Notes: a model not told the origin generated them from the letters alone. A stretch of DNA of 64,000 bases from Dissulfurispira thermophila (GCF_014701235.1 NZ_AP022873.1:620001-684000), one strand, 5' to 3'. Shown: positions 53,394 through 63,358, numbered from the stretch's first letter. Numbers and translations are program-made.

Positions 53394-55095
53394 GGTTACC
53401 CCCGTTTAAGAATAATTTTGATTTCTGCAATAAACTTTTCTTTTCAAAAAGCAAAGAATTAAGGAGTTTCACATCTCCTGCCTCTCCTGCTAATCTAATT
53501 TGTCTTTCAAGTTTTTTCATGGCTATTGTCTTCAGACAGTTTTCTATAATTCCCTCGACATCTGTTTCGTCTATTTCTGTATTTATAGAGAGCATAGTTA
53601 TTAGTTTTTGTTCTTCTTTGTCGCATACTGTCAATAATTTTTCTAATGAAGGCCATTTTTTTATTTTTTCGAAGATCCCTCTGATGACAGGGTCTTCTAT
53701 AATTTGTGGTTCGATGTTATTTGCTATGAGCATTACTTTATCAGGGAAAGAAAGGGCAATGCTCAATAGCATTTTCTCTTCCATATTTTCTGGACTTGAG
53801 ATGCCTGATTTCTGAAATGCATCGACTCTCGACGCTTGGCGCTTGACTCTTGACGCATGACGCAGTTCTTCCCTCAGTGTAAGTTCATTTATTTTTGATC
53901 TGTCAGAAAGTTCGCGGATAGTCTCGTCTCTTTGGAGTGGATCAGGGCATGAAGCTATAACTTGCAGCATATATCTTACTGCATCGAGTTTGCTCCTGTC
54001 ATAAACCTTTAGTAAAAACTCTACAGGTGAAATAGCATGACTCATACACTTTCTGAAACCCTCTTGACCATATTTTCTCAAGAATGTATCAGGGTCTTCG
54101 CCTTGAGGGAGAAGAAGGATTTTTACAATTATGCCTTCTTTATAGCAGAGTTCAATAGACCTTTTTGTTGCAGATATTCCAGCTGAGTCTCCATCAAAAA
54201 TAAGCAATACCTTGTTAGAAAATCTCTTGAGTTTTTTTAGCTGTCCACTTGTCAATGCAGTCCCAAGAGGGGCAATTGTATTGGTAAGGCCATATTGGTG
54301 GCATGAGATTACATCCAGATAACCCTCTACAATGATAGAATATCCTTTTTGCGGGATAGAATTTTTTGCAATGTTTAGACCATAGCTCGTCTCGCCTTTT
54401 TTGAATATAATGCTATCAGGTGAATTTATATATTTAGGTGCATTTTTTGACTCAGATAATATTCTGCCTCCAAAGGCTATTGGTCTTCCTTGTAGGTCAA
54501 ATATGGGGAATATTAGTCTGTCCCTGAAAAAATCATAAATACCGTGATCTCCTGAACTTATAAGACCTGATGTCTTTATATACTCAAATGAAAATCCTTT
54601 TGTCTTTAAGTGATTGAAGAGTGCATCATGCTCATTTTTGCTATAGCCGAGCGAGAACTTTTCTACTGTTTCATTATCGACTCCTCTCTTGTTTAGATAT
54701 GAGGTTGCATGTTTAGAAACTTTTAGATTGTTCCGGAAAAAAATAAGTGCCTCTTTATAGATTGCAAATAAGTTTTCTTTGATCCCACTTCTGATTTCTG
54801 AACCATGCCCTTTACTTTCTAATTTTATGCCTGCCTTTTGTGCAAGATAAGACAATGCCTCCTGAAATGTCATGTTTTCAACCATCATCACAAAGGAGAA
54901 TATATCTCCTCCCTTATGACAGCCAAAGCAGTGAAATATTTGTTTTGAAGGATTTACCATAAAAGAAGGGGTTTTTTCTGAATGAAACGGGCATAAACCT
55001 TTGTAGTTCTGGCCTGCGCGTTTAAGCTCAACATGCTCGGCTATCAGATCGATTATATCGATTCTTGTCTTTATATCTTCAACTATGTCCCTCAT
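53380..55095 (-). CDS. dnaG: DNA primase
   Basis: A 571-residue primase. The CHC2 zinc finger is [13 protein letters not shown]...[11 protein letters not shown], followed by the TOPRIM core with [10 protein letters not shown] and LIFDGDSAG, and a helicase-binding C-terminal region. Synthesises RNA primers for replication. The linker at about residues 411-425 ([14 protein letters not shown]) is encoded by a 45-bp stretch of direct 'word' repeats (CGACGCTTGGCGCTTGAC and relatives) resembling spacer repeats, which looks like an in-frame insertion. Shares 14 bp with rpoD. Confidence 0.97.
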   Translation of the reverse strand: MRDIVEDIKTRIDIIDLIAEHVELKRAGQNYKGLCPFHSEKTPSFMVNPSKQIFHCFGCHKGGDIFSFVMMVENMTFQEALSYLAQKAGIKLESKGHGSEIRSGIKENLFAIYKEALIFFRNNLKVSKHATSYLNKRGVDNETVEKFSLGYSKNEHDALFNHLKTKGFSFEYIKTSGLISSGDHGIYDFFRDRLIFPIFDLQGRPIAFGGRILSESKNAPKYINSPDSIIFKKGETSYGLNIAKNSIPQKGYSIIVEGYLDVISCHQYGLTNTIAPLGTALTSGQLKKLKRFSNKVLLIFDGDSAGISATKRSIELCYKEGIIVKILLLPQGEDPDTFLRKYGQEGFRKCMSHAISPVEFLLKVYDRSKLDAVRYMLQVIASCPDPLQRDETIRELSDRSKINELTLREELRHASRVKRQASRVDAFQKSGISSPENMEEKMLLSIALSFPDKVMLIANNIEPQIIEDPVIRGIFEKIKKWPSLEKLLTVCDKEEQKLITMLSINTEIDETDVEGIIENCLKTIAMKKLERQIRLAGEAGDVKLLNSLLFEKKSLLQKSKLFLNGGNLAKN

Positions 55096-55098
55096 GCG

Positions 55099-56052
55099 TT
55101 ATCTATCTATTCTTCTAAATCCCGAGCATTCAAGCACTTTTATACCTTCATTTTCTGTCACTTTATCAAGGAGAAGGTTTAATCCGAGATTATCGCTGGC
55201 TATGTGTCCTGCTATTACTACATTAACATGATTTTTTTCTGCTTCTTTTCTATGTTCTTCGCTGAGGTGCATAGCAACAATGGTGTTTATTCCGCTGAGA
55301 GAGAGGCTCTGGAATATCTCCTTTGAGCCTTCTGTACCGCCTGTCATATCTACAAAGATTTTTCCTGCCTTTCTGTTTTTTGCACCAAGCAGTATTTTTG
55401 GTCCTGCATTGTTTTTCTCTGCTTCTTTGTATTCAGGCATTTCGCGTAAAATCTCAATTATATCATCTACTGTATGAGGTTTTTTATCATCAAAGATTTT
55501 CTGTAAATATGATGCCACCATATTGTCTGCTGGTGTGTGCAGACAGACAAAAGGCATATTTATCAACCTTGCTGCATCAACAGCTCGCGTGTGATTTACT
55601 GGCATTAATTTGCGCTCTACCTCTTTTATCCTTCCTTCCATGAGATCTTCAGCGATATTTATCGGAACACCAAATCTGTTTAAAATATCTGCCTGCATAT
55701 ACATGACTCCATAAAGGTTTGCATACGCCCTGCCTTCAGGATGATGAGAGACTATAGCATCAACAGAGATATTCTTGTTTTTTAGTGTCTCTGACAGGAG
55801 CACTTCGCCTACCTCTATGTCTATGCCAACAAGAATAGTTTTTATGTCTTCCTCACCTGTACCATAAAGAATTCTCGAATCAGAGTAAGGATTTTCAAGG
55901 GTTTCTATGTCAAAGGCTTCTTTTTCCTTTGGTTTTAGATTTTCATAATCCTTTTTTCTTTGTTCCAGTTCTTTGATCACCGAGTCTTTTCCTCTTGGAT
56001 CATTCTCTATGCCTGTTAATATAGCCTTTTTATAAAATTCCGACAGTTTCAT
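55099..56052 (-). CDS. NIF3-like (GTP cyclohydrolase I type 2 homologue) protein
   Basis: A 317-residue NIF3-family protein. An N-terminal helical extension of about 60 residues is followed by the NIF3 core with ILVGIDIEVGEVLL, VSHHPEG (metal-ligand His pair), MPFVCLHTPADNMV and a C-terminal GHIASDN. The family binds two metal ions; its function is unsettled. It sits between yqeY and dnaG, 3 bp from dnaG, in a translation-replication-transcription operon. Confidence 0.87.
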   Translation of the reverse strand: MKLSEFYKKAILTGIENDPRGKDSVIKELEQRKKDYENLKPKEKEAFDIETLENPYSDSRILYGTGEEDIKTILVGIDIEVGEVLLSETLKNKNISVDAIVSHHPEGRAYANLYGVMYMQADILNRFGVPINIAEDLMEGRIKEVERKLMPVNHTRAVDAARLINMPFVCLHTPADNMVASYLQKIFDDKKPHTVDDIIEILREMPEYKEAEKNNAGPKILLGAKNRKAGKIFVDMTGGTEGSKEIFQSLSLSGINTIVAMHLSEEHRKEAEKNHVNVVIAGHIASDNLGLNLLLDKVTENEGIKVLECSGFRRIDR

Positions 56053-56063
56053 GTAAGATCACC

Positions 56064-56528
56064 TCATTTGCTCGATAATTTGCTTAATAGTTCTTTGACC
56101 TTTTCGCTGACAAATTTTCCGTCAGCCACTCCTTTTGTTTTTGGTGCAACGATTTTCATGACCTTTCCTATATCAGATGGTGATAATGCATTGCATTCCT
56201 CTATGGCAGAATTTATTATATCTTCTATTTCTTGTAAGGATAGTTGTCGTGGTAGATAGGATTGGACAATCTCTAACTCTTTTTTTTCTTTTTCAGCAAG
56301 GTCTGTTCTACCTGCTAATGTGAACTGCTCTATAGATTCCCTTCTTTGTTTTGCCATTGATGATAAGACAGAAAGTATGTCGTCATCTGTGAGTGTCCCC
56401 ATTTTCTCTATGGATTTGTTTTTTAAAGAGGCCTTGAGCATGCGAATGACTGATACTTTCATTTCATCTTTACGCTTCAAGGCCTCTTTGAGATCTGAGT
56501 CAAGTTTTTCGATGATGCCAATTGACAT
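56064..56528 (-). CDS. yqeY: YqeY/GatB-domain protein
   Basis: A 154-residue YqeY protein, nearly all helical: MSIGIIEKLDSDLKEALKRK, then RMLKASLKNKSIEK, and a C-terminal domain like the tail of GatB (SDIGKVMKIVAPKTKGVADG). The family often follows rpsU, as here, and may act with tRNA-dependent amidation or tRNA binding. Two bp from rpsU. Confidence 0.93.
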   Translation of the reverse strand: MSIGIIEKLDSDLKEALKRKDEMKVSVIRMLKASLKNKSIEKMGTLTDDDILSVLSSMAKQRRESIEQFTLAGRTDLAEKEKKELEIVQSYLPRQLSLQEIEDIINSAIEECNALSPSDIGKVMKIVAPKTKGVADGKFVSEKVKELLSKLSSK

Positions 56529-56530
56529 TT

Positions 56531-56737
56531 TTACCTCGCTGGCTTTGCTGAGAATGTCCTTCTCTTTGCAGCCTTTTTGCGGGCAGCTATAATCTTTTTC
56601 TTTTTCTTTACGCTTGGCTTGTCGTAATGCTCTCTTTTTTTAATCTCAGAAAGAATGCCTTCTCTTTCGCACTGTTTTTTAAAGTGCTTGAGGGCAGACT
56701 CAAAGGATTCTGTATCTCTCACTTTTACTGAGGGCAC
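56531..56737 (-). CDS. rpsU: Ribosomal protein bS21
   Basis: 68 residues, strongly basic, with the S21 pattern [20 protein letters not shown] and a Lys/Arg-rich tail. It belongs to the small subunit near the anti-Shine-Dalgarno end of 16S rRNA. First gene of the rpsU-yqeY-nif3-dnaG-rpoD operon. Confidence 0.96.
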   Translation of the reverse strand: MPSVKVRDTESFESALKHFKKQCEREGILSEIKKREHYDKPSVKKKKKIIAARKKAAKRRTFSAKPAR

Positions 56738-56816
56738 TTATAAATCACCCCTCTCTATCTGGATTTTTGCTGATAATTTAACAATTTAGCCGAGTTCCTG
56801 TCAAGAAAATAACAGG

Positions 56817-56893
56817 TGGCGCGCCCAGGAGGATTCGAACCCCCGACCTGCGGATTCGTAGTCCGACGCTCTATCCAGCTGAGCTATGGGCGC
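56817..56893 (-). tRNA. tRNA-Arg (anticodon ACG)
   Basis: 77 nt on the minus strand, acceptor GCGCCCA/TGGGCGC, anticodon loop CTACGAA, T-loop GGTTCGAATCC, encoded CCA. Confidence 0.96.
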
Positions 56894-56983
56894 ACATGAA
56901 AATTCTATCAGTAGTTCAGTGATTTTATCAACATGGTGTGTATTTTACATTATTTCTACAGAGAATTTTTGTATAATAGTTTC

Positions 56984-59341
56984 ATGGGTGAATTTATGGA
57001 TTCAATAAGTCAGTGGTTTGCAAATAATATGGACATAGTATTTTTTATTTATGGCTTAGCCTTTTTTGTGATGGGCATCAGCATATTAATACAGCCGAAA
57101 AAGGAGAGTGAATTCAGGATCGCGAATATCTTTTGGCTTCTGTCGGGATTTGGTCTTGTGCACGGTGTAAATGAATGGCTGGACATGTGGGCAATAATCA
57201 AAGGACGGAGCGAATTTCTTGATTTAATCAGGTGGTTTTGTCTTGTTATTTCCTTTATCTTTTTGTTTGAGTTTGGCAGAAGGCTTTTTATCATAAATGT
57301 TAGTAGTGAATCTACAGACTGGAAACTGAAGCAGAGTATCTTAAAATATACAGACTGGTGGCAATCTCTTGTTTTGGGACTTTTTGTGTTTATTATCGGC
57401 ATTACCTCTCATGATTTCTGGGAAGTAGGAAGTATCTGGGCAAGATATTTGTTTGGATTTTGGGGTGCTATCCTGACAGGATTTGGTTTTTTTATTTATT
57501 ATTGGCTTGAAAAACAAAAGTTGGAGATGTTAAAGGTTAAAAAATATTTTCTGATGGCAGCTTTATCTTTTATTGCCTATGGTTTTTTTAGCGGACTTGT
57601 TGTACCAGAAGGAGATTTTTTTCCTGCGAATTATATTAATGTCAAAACCTTTCTATCAGTAATGCATATACCTGTTCAAGTCTTTCGGACTATCATGGCG
57701 ATAATTGTGGCATTTTCTATAGGCAGTGTGATGCAGATTTTTAACTGGGAAGCAAGGGGGAAGCTTATCAATGCATTAGAAAATGAGAAGGAATCAAAGA
57801 GAATTCTTTTAAAAACAAATGAACTGTTTGAAAAGATTTTTTCATCAATGCATCTTATGATTGCATATATGGATAGGGATTTTAATTTTATACGAGTAAA
57901 TAAGGCATATGCAGAGGCTGACGAGCGAACTCCTGATTTTTTTGTTGGTAAGAATCACTTTGACTTATATCCAAATGAGGAAAATGAGGCTATTTTTCGT
58001 AGTGTTGTGGAGACAAGCGAGCCATATTTTGCCTTTGAAAAGCCTTTTCAATACCATGAGCATCCTGAGCGAGGAGTAACATATTGGGACTGGAGCCTGC
58101 AGCCTATAAAGGATGCAAGTGGTAAAGTTGAAGGATTGATTTTAGCTCTGCTTGATGTAACCGACAGAAAGCATGCAGAAGATGAAAGTGCTATGCTCAA
58201 AATGCAACTTGCACAATCTCAGAAGATGGAGGCAATAGGTCGTCTTGCAGGAGGTATTGCCCATGACTTTAATAATCTTCTTACAGCAATAATCGGATAT
58301 GGGAGTTTTTTGAAGACAAATATGGATAAAGAAAATCCACTAATTGCTTATGTAGAGCAAATTCTATCTTCAGCAGAAAAGGCAGCAAATCTTACACAAC
58401 AACTCCTTACTTTTAGCCGAAAGCAGATAATTAATCCAAAGCCTGTAAATTTGAACGAGATCGTCAAGAAAATAGAAGGGCTTTTAATAAGACTCATTGG
58501 AGAGGATATAGAACTTAAAACTAAGCTTGCTGATGAAGAACTTACAGTAATAGCAGACAGTGGTCAGATAGAGCAAGTATTAATGAATCTTGCAACAAAT
58601 GCAAGGGATGCTATGCGTCATGGTGGGACTTTGATTATTGAAACAAGGCTTGTGGAATTGACTAAAGAATATAAGAAGACACATGATGTTGAGGCGCCAG
58701 GTGTCTATGCCATGGTGTCTGTTAGTGATACAGGGGCTGGAATGGATGAAAAGACAAAAGAAAGGATATTTGAGCCATTTTTTACGACAAAAGAGATGGG
58801 CAGAGGCACAGGTCTCGGACTTGCAATAGTATATGGGATAATCAAACAGCATAATGGATATATAAATGTGTACAGCGAACCCGGCAAAGGCACTACATTT
58901 AGGATATATATTCCGATTGCAAAGCCTGAATTAAAAGAGTCTGAGCCAATAGCCCTTCCTGTACCAACCGGAGGCACAGAAACTGTGCTGATAGCAGAAG
59001 ACGATGCAGAGGTTAGAAAAATTACAAGAGAAGTGCTAAATAATTTTGGCTACAAGGTCATCGAGGCAGTGAATGGAGTGGATGCGATAAACAAATTCAG
59101 GGAGAATAAAGACAAGGTTCAGTTACTTCTGTTTGATGTGATAATGCCATTGAAAACCGGTATGGAAGCATATGAAGAGATAAGAAAGATAAAACCTGGT
59201 ATAAAGGTGCTTTTTACAAGTGGCTATCCTTTAGATGTTATTCGTGAGAAAGGTATTTTAGAGACAGGAGTAAGCTTTATATCAAAGCCTGTTTTGCCTG
59301 ATGACCTTTTAAGAAAGGTAAGAGAAGTGCTGGATAAGTAA
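56984..59341 (+). CDS. Hybrid histidine kinase with multi-span membrane sensor
   Basis: About 785 residues. Seven hydrophobic spans are predicted over residues about 12-250, a membrane-embedded sensor of the MASE type. A PAS domain (about 280-405) follows, then HisKA with His427 (LAGGIAHDFNNLLTAI), the HATPase with DTGAGMD and GTGLGLAI, and a C-terminal receiver (about 665-785) with Asp in LLFDVIMPLKTG. The receiver makes it a self-contained hybrid that may pass phosphate to a separate protein. TATAAT lies at 56972-56977, only 7 bp before ATG 56984, so a leaderless start is possible; ATG 56996 after GGGTGA is an alternative. Confidence 0.88.
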   Translation: MGEFMDSISQWFANNMDIVFFIYGLAFFVMGISILIQPKKESEFRIANIFWLLSGFGLVHGVNEWLDMWAIIKGRSEFLDLIRWFCLVISFIFLFEFGRRLFIINVSSESTDWKLKQSILKYTDWWQSLVLGLFVFIIGITSHDFWEVGSIWARYLFGFWGAILTGFGFFIYYWLEKQKLEMLKVKKYFLMAALSFIAYGFFSGLVVPEGDFFPANYINVKTFLSVMHIPVQVFRTIMAIIVAFSIGSVMQIFNWEARGKLINALENEKESKRILLKTNELFEKIFSSMHLMIAYMDRDFNFIRVNKAYAEADERTPDFFVGKNHFDLYPNEENEAIFRSVVETSEPYFAFEKPFQYHEHPERGVTYWDWSLQPIKDASGKVEGLILALLDVTDRKHAEDESAMLKMQLAQSQKMEAIGRLAGGIAHDFNNLLTAIIGYGSFLKTNMDKENPLIAYVEQILSSAEKAANLTQQLLTFSRKQIINPKPVNLNEIVKKIEGLLIRLIGEDIELKTKLADEELTVIADSGQIEQVLMNLATNARDAMRHGGTLIIETRLVELTKEYKKTHDVEAPGVYAMVSVSDTGAGMDEKTKERIFEPFFTTKEMGRGTGLGLAIVYGIIKQHNGYINVYSEPGKGTTFRIYIPIAKPELKESEPIALPVPTGGTETVLIAEDDAEVRKITREVLNNFGYKVIEAVNGVDAINKFRENKDKVQLLLFDVIMPLKTGMEAYEEIRKIKPGIKVLFTSGYPLDVIREKGILETGVSFISKPVLPDDLLRKVREVLDK

Positions 59342-59355
59342 GATGTGGAGGTGTT

Positions 59356-59871
59356 ATGGACATTGTATTGAAGACCATAAAAGAGAGGCGCAGCATTAGG
59401 AATTTTAAGAAAAAGGATATCCCTGATGAAATAATCAAAAAGTTAGTAGATGCACTTATATGGGCGCCAAGCGCTGGAAACCTTCAGTCAAGAAAATTTT
59501 ATTTTGTTAGAGATGAAAAGATAAGACATGATATTGCTGCTGCTGCATTGAACCAGAATTTTATTGCAGAAGCACCACTTGTGGTTGTTGGATACACTGA
59601 CAGAAAGATCGAAAACCGCTATGGAGATAGGGGTGTTCATCTTTATTCAATCCAAGATGTTGCATGCAGTATTATGAATATGATGCTTACTGCATGTGAA
59701 AATGGGCTTGGCAGTGTATGGGTTGGTGCATTCAGAGAAAGCGATGTGTTTGAGATACTCGATATGCCGAATAATTTAAGGCCTGTTGTAATCGTTCCTA
59801 TAGGTTATCCTTCGAAGATACCATCTGCACCGTTAAGGGTTTCTGCAAAAGAGGCAGTGGAATTCAGATAA
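59356..59871 (+). CDS. Nitroreductase-family flavoprotein
   Basis: A 171-residue FMN-dependent oxidoreductase: the N-terminal ERRSIRNFKKKDIPDE is the FMN-phosphate binding helix, APSAGNLQSRKF the loop and GLGSVWVGAF the conserved central motif. The substrate is unknown. Starts 14 bp after the hybrid kinase and overlaps the convergent pseudouridine synthase gene by 8 bp. Confidence 0.92.
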   Translation: MDIVLKTIKERRSIRNFKKKDIPDEIIKKLVDALIWAPSAGNLQSRKFYFVRDEKIRHDIAAAALNQNFIAEAPLVVVGYTDRKIENRYGDRGVHLYSIQDVACSIMNMMLTACENGLGSVWVGAFRESDVFEILDMPNNLRPVVIVPIGYPSKIPSAPLRVSAKEAVEFR

Positions 59872-60823
59872 TGGAGATGAATTTTTTAATGCATTCCTCC
59901 ATATCCTCTGGTAGAGGGCTTGAAAACTCAATGTATTTCTTGGTTTTAGGATGAATGAATCCCAAAGTCTCTGCATGCAGCATCTGTCTGGGAAAGACAA
60001 TCTTTTTTTTCTTTCCCTCATACTTAACTTCAATCTCAACCTTTTTGCCATATGTTTTATCCCCAAGCACAGGATGACCAATTGCAGAAAAATGCACCCT
60101 TATCTGGTGTGTTCTTCCTGTGCCTAATTTTGCCTCAATGAGTGTTGCACTACCGAATCTCTTTATTACTTTCCATCTGGTAACTGCCTCTTTGCCTCTT
60201 TTTGTCCGTGTGGACATCTTTTTCCTGTCAGAGACGGCTCGTCCTATCTTCATTTCAATTTCCCCTGAATCCTCTTTGATATTGCCATAAACGAGAGCTA
60301 TATATTTTCTGTTGATTGTCCTTTTTTTGAATTGCTCCACAAGGTCATAATATGCCTTATCATCGAGTGCAACAACCATGACCCCTGATGTGTCTTTATC
60401 AAGCCTGTGAACTACTCCGGGGCGCAAAGGACCGCCGACAGTTGCAAGTTTTTTGCAATGGTATGCGAGTGCATTGAGTAAAGTGCCTCTGTTGTGTCCT
60501 GCTGAAGGATATACAACCATGTCTGCTGGTTTATCAACTACAACTATCTGTTCATCCATGTAGAATATTTTTATCGGGAGTGCCTCTGGTATGAGTATTT
60601 CCTTTTCTTCCTCATGTTTGTGGATTGTAATGGTATCACCTATTTTAAGTCTGTAGTGTTGATTTTCTATTTTTCCGTTTACAAGAATAAAACCTGTTTT
60701 TATGAGCTTTTGAACCTGTGAACGTGTAATCCCTGTTTTTTCCGAGACAAATATATCGAGCCTTTTGGGAATGTCTGAGTGTAAGACACTAATAGAGAGC
60801 ATCTGTCTTTTGTCCTCTGCCAT
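59864..60823 (-). CDS. rluD: Ribosomal large-subunit pseudouridine synthase (RluD-type)
   Basis: A 319-residue RluA-family enzyme. An S4 RNA-binding domain (about 15-80: PKRLDIFVSEKTGITRSQVQ) precedes the catalytic core with VVHRLDKDTSGVMVVA, whose Asp (HRLD) is the catalytic residue, and GRTHQIRVHFSAIGHPVLGD. The N-terminal start could be M1 (60823) or M8. The region over both is made of repeated CTGTCCTCTG-type words, so the first seven residues may be spacer sequence read as protein. Confidence 0.93.
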   Translation of the reverse strand: MAEDKRQMLSISVLHSDIPKRLDIFVSEKTGITRSQVQKLIKTGFILVNGKIENQHYRLKIGDTITIHKHEEEKEILIPEALPIKIFYMDEQIVVVDKPADMVVYPSAGHNRGTLLNALAYHCKKLATVGGPLRPGVVHRLDKDTSGVMVVALDDKAYYDLVEQFKKRTINRKYIALVYGNIKEDSGEIEMKIGRAVSDRKKMSTRTKRGKEAVTRWKVIKRFGSATLIEAKLGTGRTHQIRVHFSAIGHPVLGDKTYGKKVEIEVKYEGKKKKIVFPRQMLHAETLGFIHPKTKKYIEFSSPLPEDMEECIKKFISII

Positions 60824-60898
60824 CTGTCCTCTGTATCAAATTATATCAAACTGTGATAGAATAATCTTCAAAACATACGGTAGAGGAGGTGTTGTTGT

Positions 60899-61102
60899 AT
60901 GAGTGACAAAATTAAGGCGTTAGATGCACAGGTGAGGAGTCTTGAAGAGGAACTAAAAACTCTAAAAACATTGATTAAACATATTGAAAAGAGAAAAAAA
61001 GGAGTAAAGACATTTACATCCTTAAAAGGCATTTGGAAAGATAAGGTTCATTTTACGATAGACGAAATTAAAGATGCAGAAATAAAACTCAAGGGATTTT
61101 GA
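60899..61102 (+). CDS. Probable antitoxin of a VapBC-like pair
   Basis: A 67-residue protein. A coiled-coil N-terminus (LDAQVRSLEEELKTLKTLIK) is followed by a short C-terminal region ending in a LKGF-type tail (FTIDEIKDAEIKLKGF). It is encoded just ahead of a PIN-domain gene, whose ATG overlaps this stop by 1 base (TGATG), the arrangement of toxin-antitoxin operons. No DNA-binding domain is obvious. GAGGAGGT precedes the ATG. The call rests mostly on the context. Confidence 0.6.
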   Translation: MSDKIKALDAQVRSLEEELKTLKTLIKHIEKRKKGVKTFTSLKGIWKDKVHFTIDEIKDAEIKLKGF

Positions 61103-61281
61103 TGGTATATGTAGTTGATACTCATGCTATAGTCTGGTTTTTTGAGGATAGCAGCGAACTTGGCAAAAATGCTCTCAATGCTCTTGCCTCTAAAAATTCA
61201 AGGCTTATTATTCCTACCATTGTTCTTGCCGAGATATTTTATCTTTCACAACGAAGAAGAGCTTGTCAAGTTTTTAGTTGA
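61102..61281 (+). pseudogene. PIN-domain (VapC-like) toxin gene truncated by an IS
   Basis: The first 52 residues match a PIN nuclease: MVYVVDTHAIVWFFEDSSEL supplies the first catalytic Asp, followed by IPTIVLAEIFYL with a conserved Glu. At 61259 the IS256 end begins and the frame stops after a few foreign codons (CQVFS). The remaining half, with the other acidic residues, is missing and is not found beyond the element. The toxin is therefore inactive. Confidence 0.85.
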
Positions 61282-62205
61282 AATTTTCTGAATGGCTCTC
61301 ATTAATTTTTCTCCTATGCTGCTACTTTTACAGTTTCACCTGTTTCCTCTAATGCCTCAATATTCCTGATGACATCAGGAATTGAGGTATACCCATTAAC
61401 CCTTTTGAATCTCTTTTCGCAATACAGTAATACAGAGGCAAGCCATCTCTGTTTCATCCTGCTATTACGATACCTCTTAATATTACCCTCTGCATCCCTT
61501 ACCATTGAAAACATGCTCTCTATTGGATTCGTTGAGCATAGCGTCTTCCTTAGTAATTCAGGGACTTTCAGCCGATGCAGCGTAAGTATTTCCTCTATCG
61601 CCTCTAAAAGTGAATCTGCTGCTGATTCATTGATTCCCCTGAGCCATTTCTCCATTTCAAGTAGCATCTCTTTTGCATCTTCATAGCTTTTCTGTTCCAA
61701 TGCTGTTTTAAACCTCCGATGTGCCTCTTTTCTATATCTCTTGGCAAGATGCTTCTGTATGTTCTTGTCTTTATGTATGGTGCAACGCTGATGTAGAAGT
61801 TTCTTGCCAAACTTGTCCCTTAATGCCTTGATTATTCCCTTGCCCCCATCTGTTACCCAAATTGTTCTCTTTGTTAGTTTTAATCCCCTCCTTTCTATGT
61901 CCGCAAGCAGTTCTTCGCATAGTTCATGGTTCTCTGTCGCCCCCTGCCAGAATCCCAATGGCATCTTCTTACCCTCTGTGTCTATTCCTAATGCAATTAT
62001 AAATGCCTCACCTGCTCGATGTATTGTGTCAAGATATATGGCAAAGGCTCTAAAATCAGACAACGACCTCTCCTTGAATTCTTTGAGTTGTTTCCCTGTT
62101 GCCTCTATAATATGCCTCGATACTGAACTCGGTGATACTCCAAATGCCTGCGCTGCCTCTATTACTGTCTCAGCATACTTCTGACACGATATGCCCCTTA
62201 ATACC
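61259..62205 (-). mobile_element. IS256-family insertion sequence, 5'-truncated inverted copy
   Basis: A 947-bp copy in inverse orientation to the complete element at 38475. It starts with the same terminal GAGCTTGTCAAG and TTTTTAGTTGAAA, and loses similarity after base 38947 of the full copy (near 62205), so about 470 bp of its left end are absent. I noted one coding difference from the full copy, an Ile/Val change (ATA/GTA), so the two are almost identical in the shared part. Deletion next to the recombinase gene probably removed the end. Confidence 0.9.
61314..62205 (-). pseudogene. Truncated IS256-family transposase
   Basis: This keeps the catalytic part of the 38570 transposase (DTIHRAGEAF, WVTDGGKG, QRCTIHK, CSTNPIES) but lacks its first 126 or so residues, including the DNA-binding region. 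An internal Met at 62063 could start a 249-residue fragment. Not expected to transpose. Confidence 0.9.
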
Positions 62206-62241
62206 CTTCACAACCCCATGTTCCTGTGTTATAAATTGCTC

Positions 62242-63309
62242 ATGAATACAGGGGTAATCTTAGGAAGGGATAGTTCTGGCAGGATAACAGCCGCCTTTTC
62301 TTACAAGGCTGAATATGTTGAGAAGGTTAAAACCATTCCCGGTCACAGATGGCATCCGAAGGAAAAATACTGGAGCTTTCCTGACACTGATGGCACATTT
62401 GAAAAGATTCTAAAGGACCTTGAAGGTGAAGAAATCCATATAGACCCTGCCCTGCAATCCGAACTGCCCGCTGAAGATTTAAAACGTGAACTCCTCTCAA
62501 GAAAATACAGCTACAGAACCGTCAAAGGTTATTTATATTACAACAGGGACTTCCTCTGCTTTGTTAAAAAGCAGCCCTCTGAAGTCAACGATAGCGATAT
62601 CAAAGATTATCTTGTCCATCTTGCAGAAGAAAAACAATCTGCTACTTTCACATTAAATCAGGCGATAAATGTCTTAAAATTCTACTATGGCTCAATGTTG
62701 AAAAAGAAGTTTGTCTATGAAGTCAAAAGACCCCGAAAAGATAAAAAATTATCCATTGTTTTAAGTAAGGAGGAAGTTGCAAAAATCCTTAATTCAGTGG
62801 ATAATATCAAACACAAAGCCATCTTAATGCTCGTATATTCAGCAGGCTTAAGGGTAGGAGAGGTTATAAAATTAAAACCAGAAGATATAGACAGCAAAAG
62901 GATGCTTATTCATATCAAAGGTTCTAAAGGCAGGAAGGATAGATACACTTTGCTTTCTGAGATGGCTTTAGAAATACTAAGAAAATACTGGAGAGATTAT
63001 AAGCCTGAAAAGTGGCTCTTTGAAGGTGCAAGGAAAGACAGATACATAACAACGAGGACTGTAGATAAAATTATGGAACATGCCTGTGAAAAAGCAGGGA
63101 TTAAAAAGGATGTTTCAGTGCATACTTTAAGACACAGCTTTGCCACCCATCTATTGGAGGGAGGAACTGATCTCAGATATATTCAAGAATTACTTGGCCA
63201 TGCGAGTTCTAAGACAACAGAAATATATACTCATGTCAGCACACAAAGCTTGGGAAAAATAAAGGGTCCTTTGGACGGATTAAATTTAAAAAAGGGAGGT
63301 AATGACTGA
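62242..63309 (+). CDS. Tyrosine recombinase (phage/integron-integrase type)
   Basis: About 355 residues. Residues 1-60 form a small N-terminal domain with the pattern AFSYKAEYVEKVKTIPGHRW, then HPKEKYWSFP, reminiscent of HARP-like segments. A SAM-like core-binding domain (about 75-165) precedes the catalytic domain. That domain shows Arg in SAGLRVGEV, Lys in KGSKGRKDRY, H-x2-R in HTLRHSFATHLLEGG, His in LLGHASSKTTE and the nucleophile Tyr in IYTHVS. The frame is open from 62191, which lies in the IS remnant; ATG 62242 is the best start. No attI or attC-type recombination site could be identified next to it. Confidence 0.9.
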   Translation: MNTGVILGRDSSGRITAAFSYKAEYVEKVKTIPGHRWHPKEKYWSFPDTDGTFEKILKDLEGEEIHIDPALQSELPAEDLKRELLSRKYSYRTVKGYLYYNRDFLCFVKKQPSEVNDSDIKDYLVHLAEEKQSATFTLNQAINVLKFYYGSMLKKKFVYEVKRPRKDKKLSIVLSKEEVAKILNSVDNIKHKAILMLVYSAGLRVGEVIKLKPEDIDSKRMLIHIKGSKGRKDRYTLLSEMALEILRKYWRDYKPEKWLFEGARKDRYITTRTVDKIMEHACEKAGIKKDVSVHTLRHSFATHLLEGGTDLRYIQELLGHASSKTTEIYTHVSTQSLGKIKGPLDGLNLKKGGND

Positions 63310-63358
63310 CAATATTTGTCAAAGTTAAGGTTATCTGGTAATTCAGCCAGAGTTGGTA

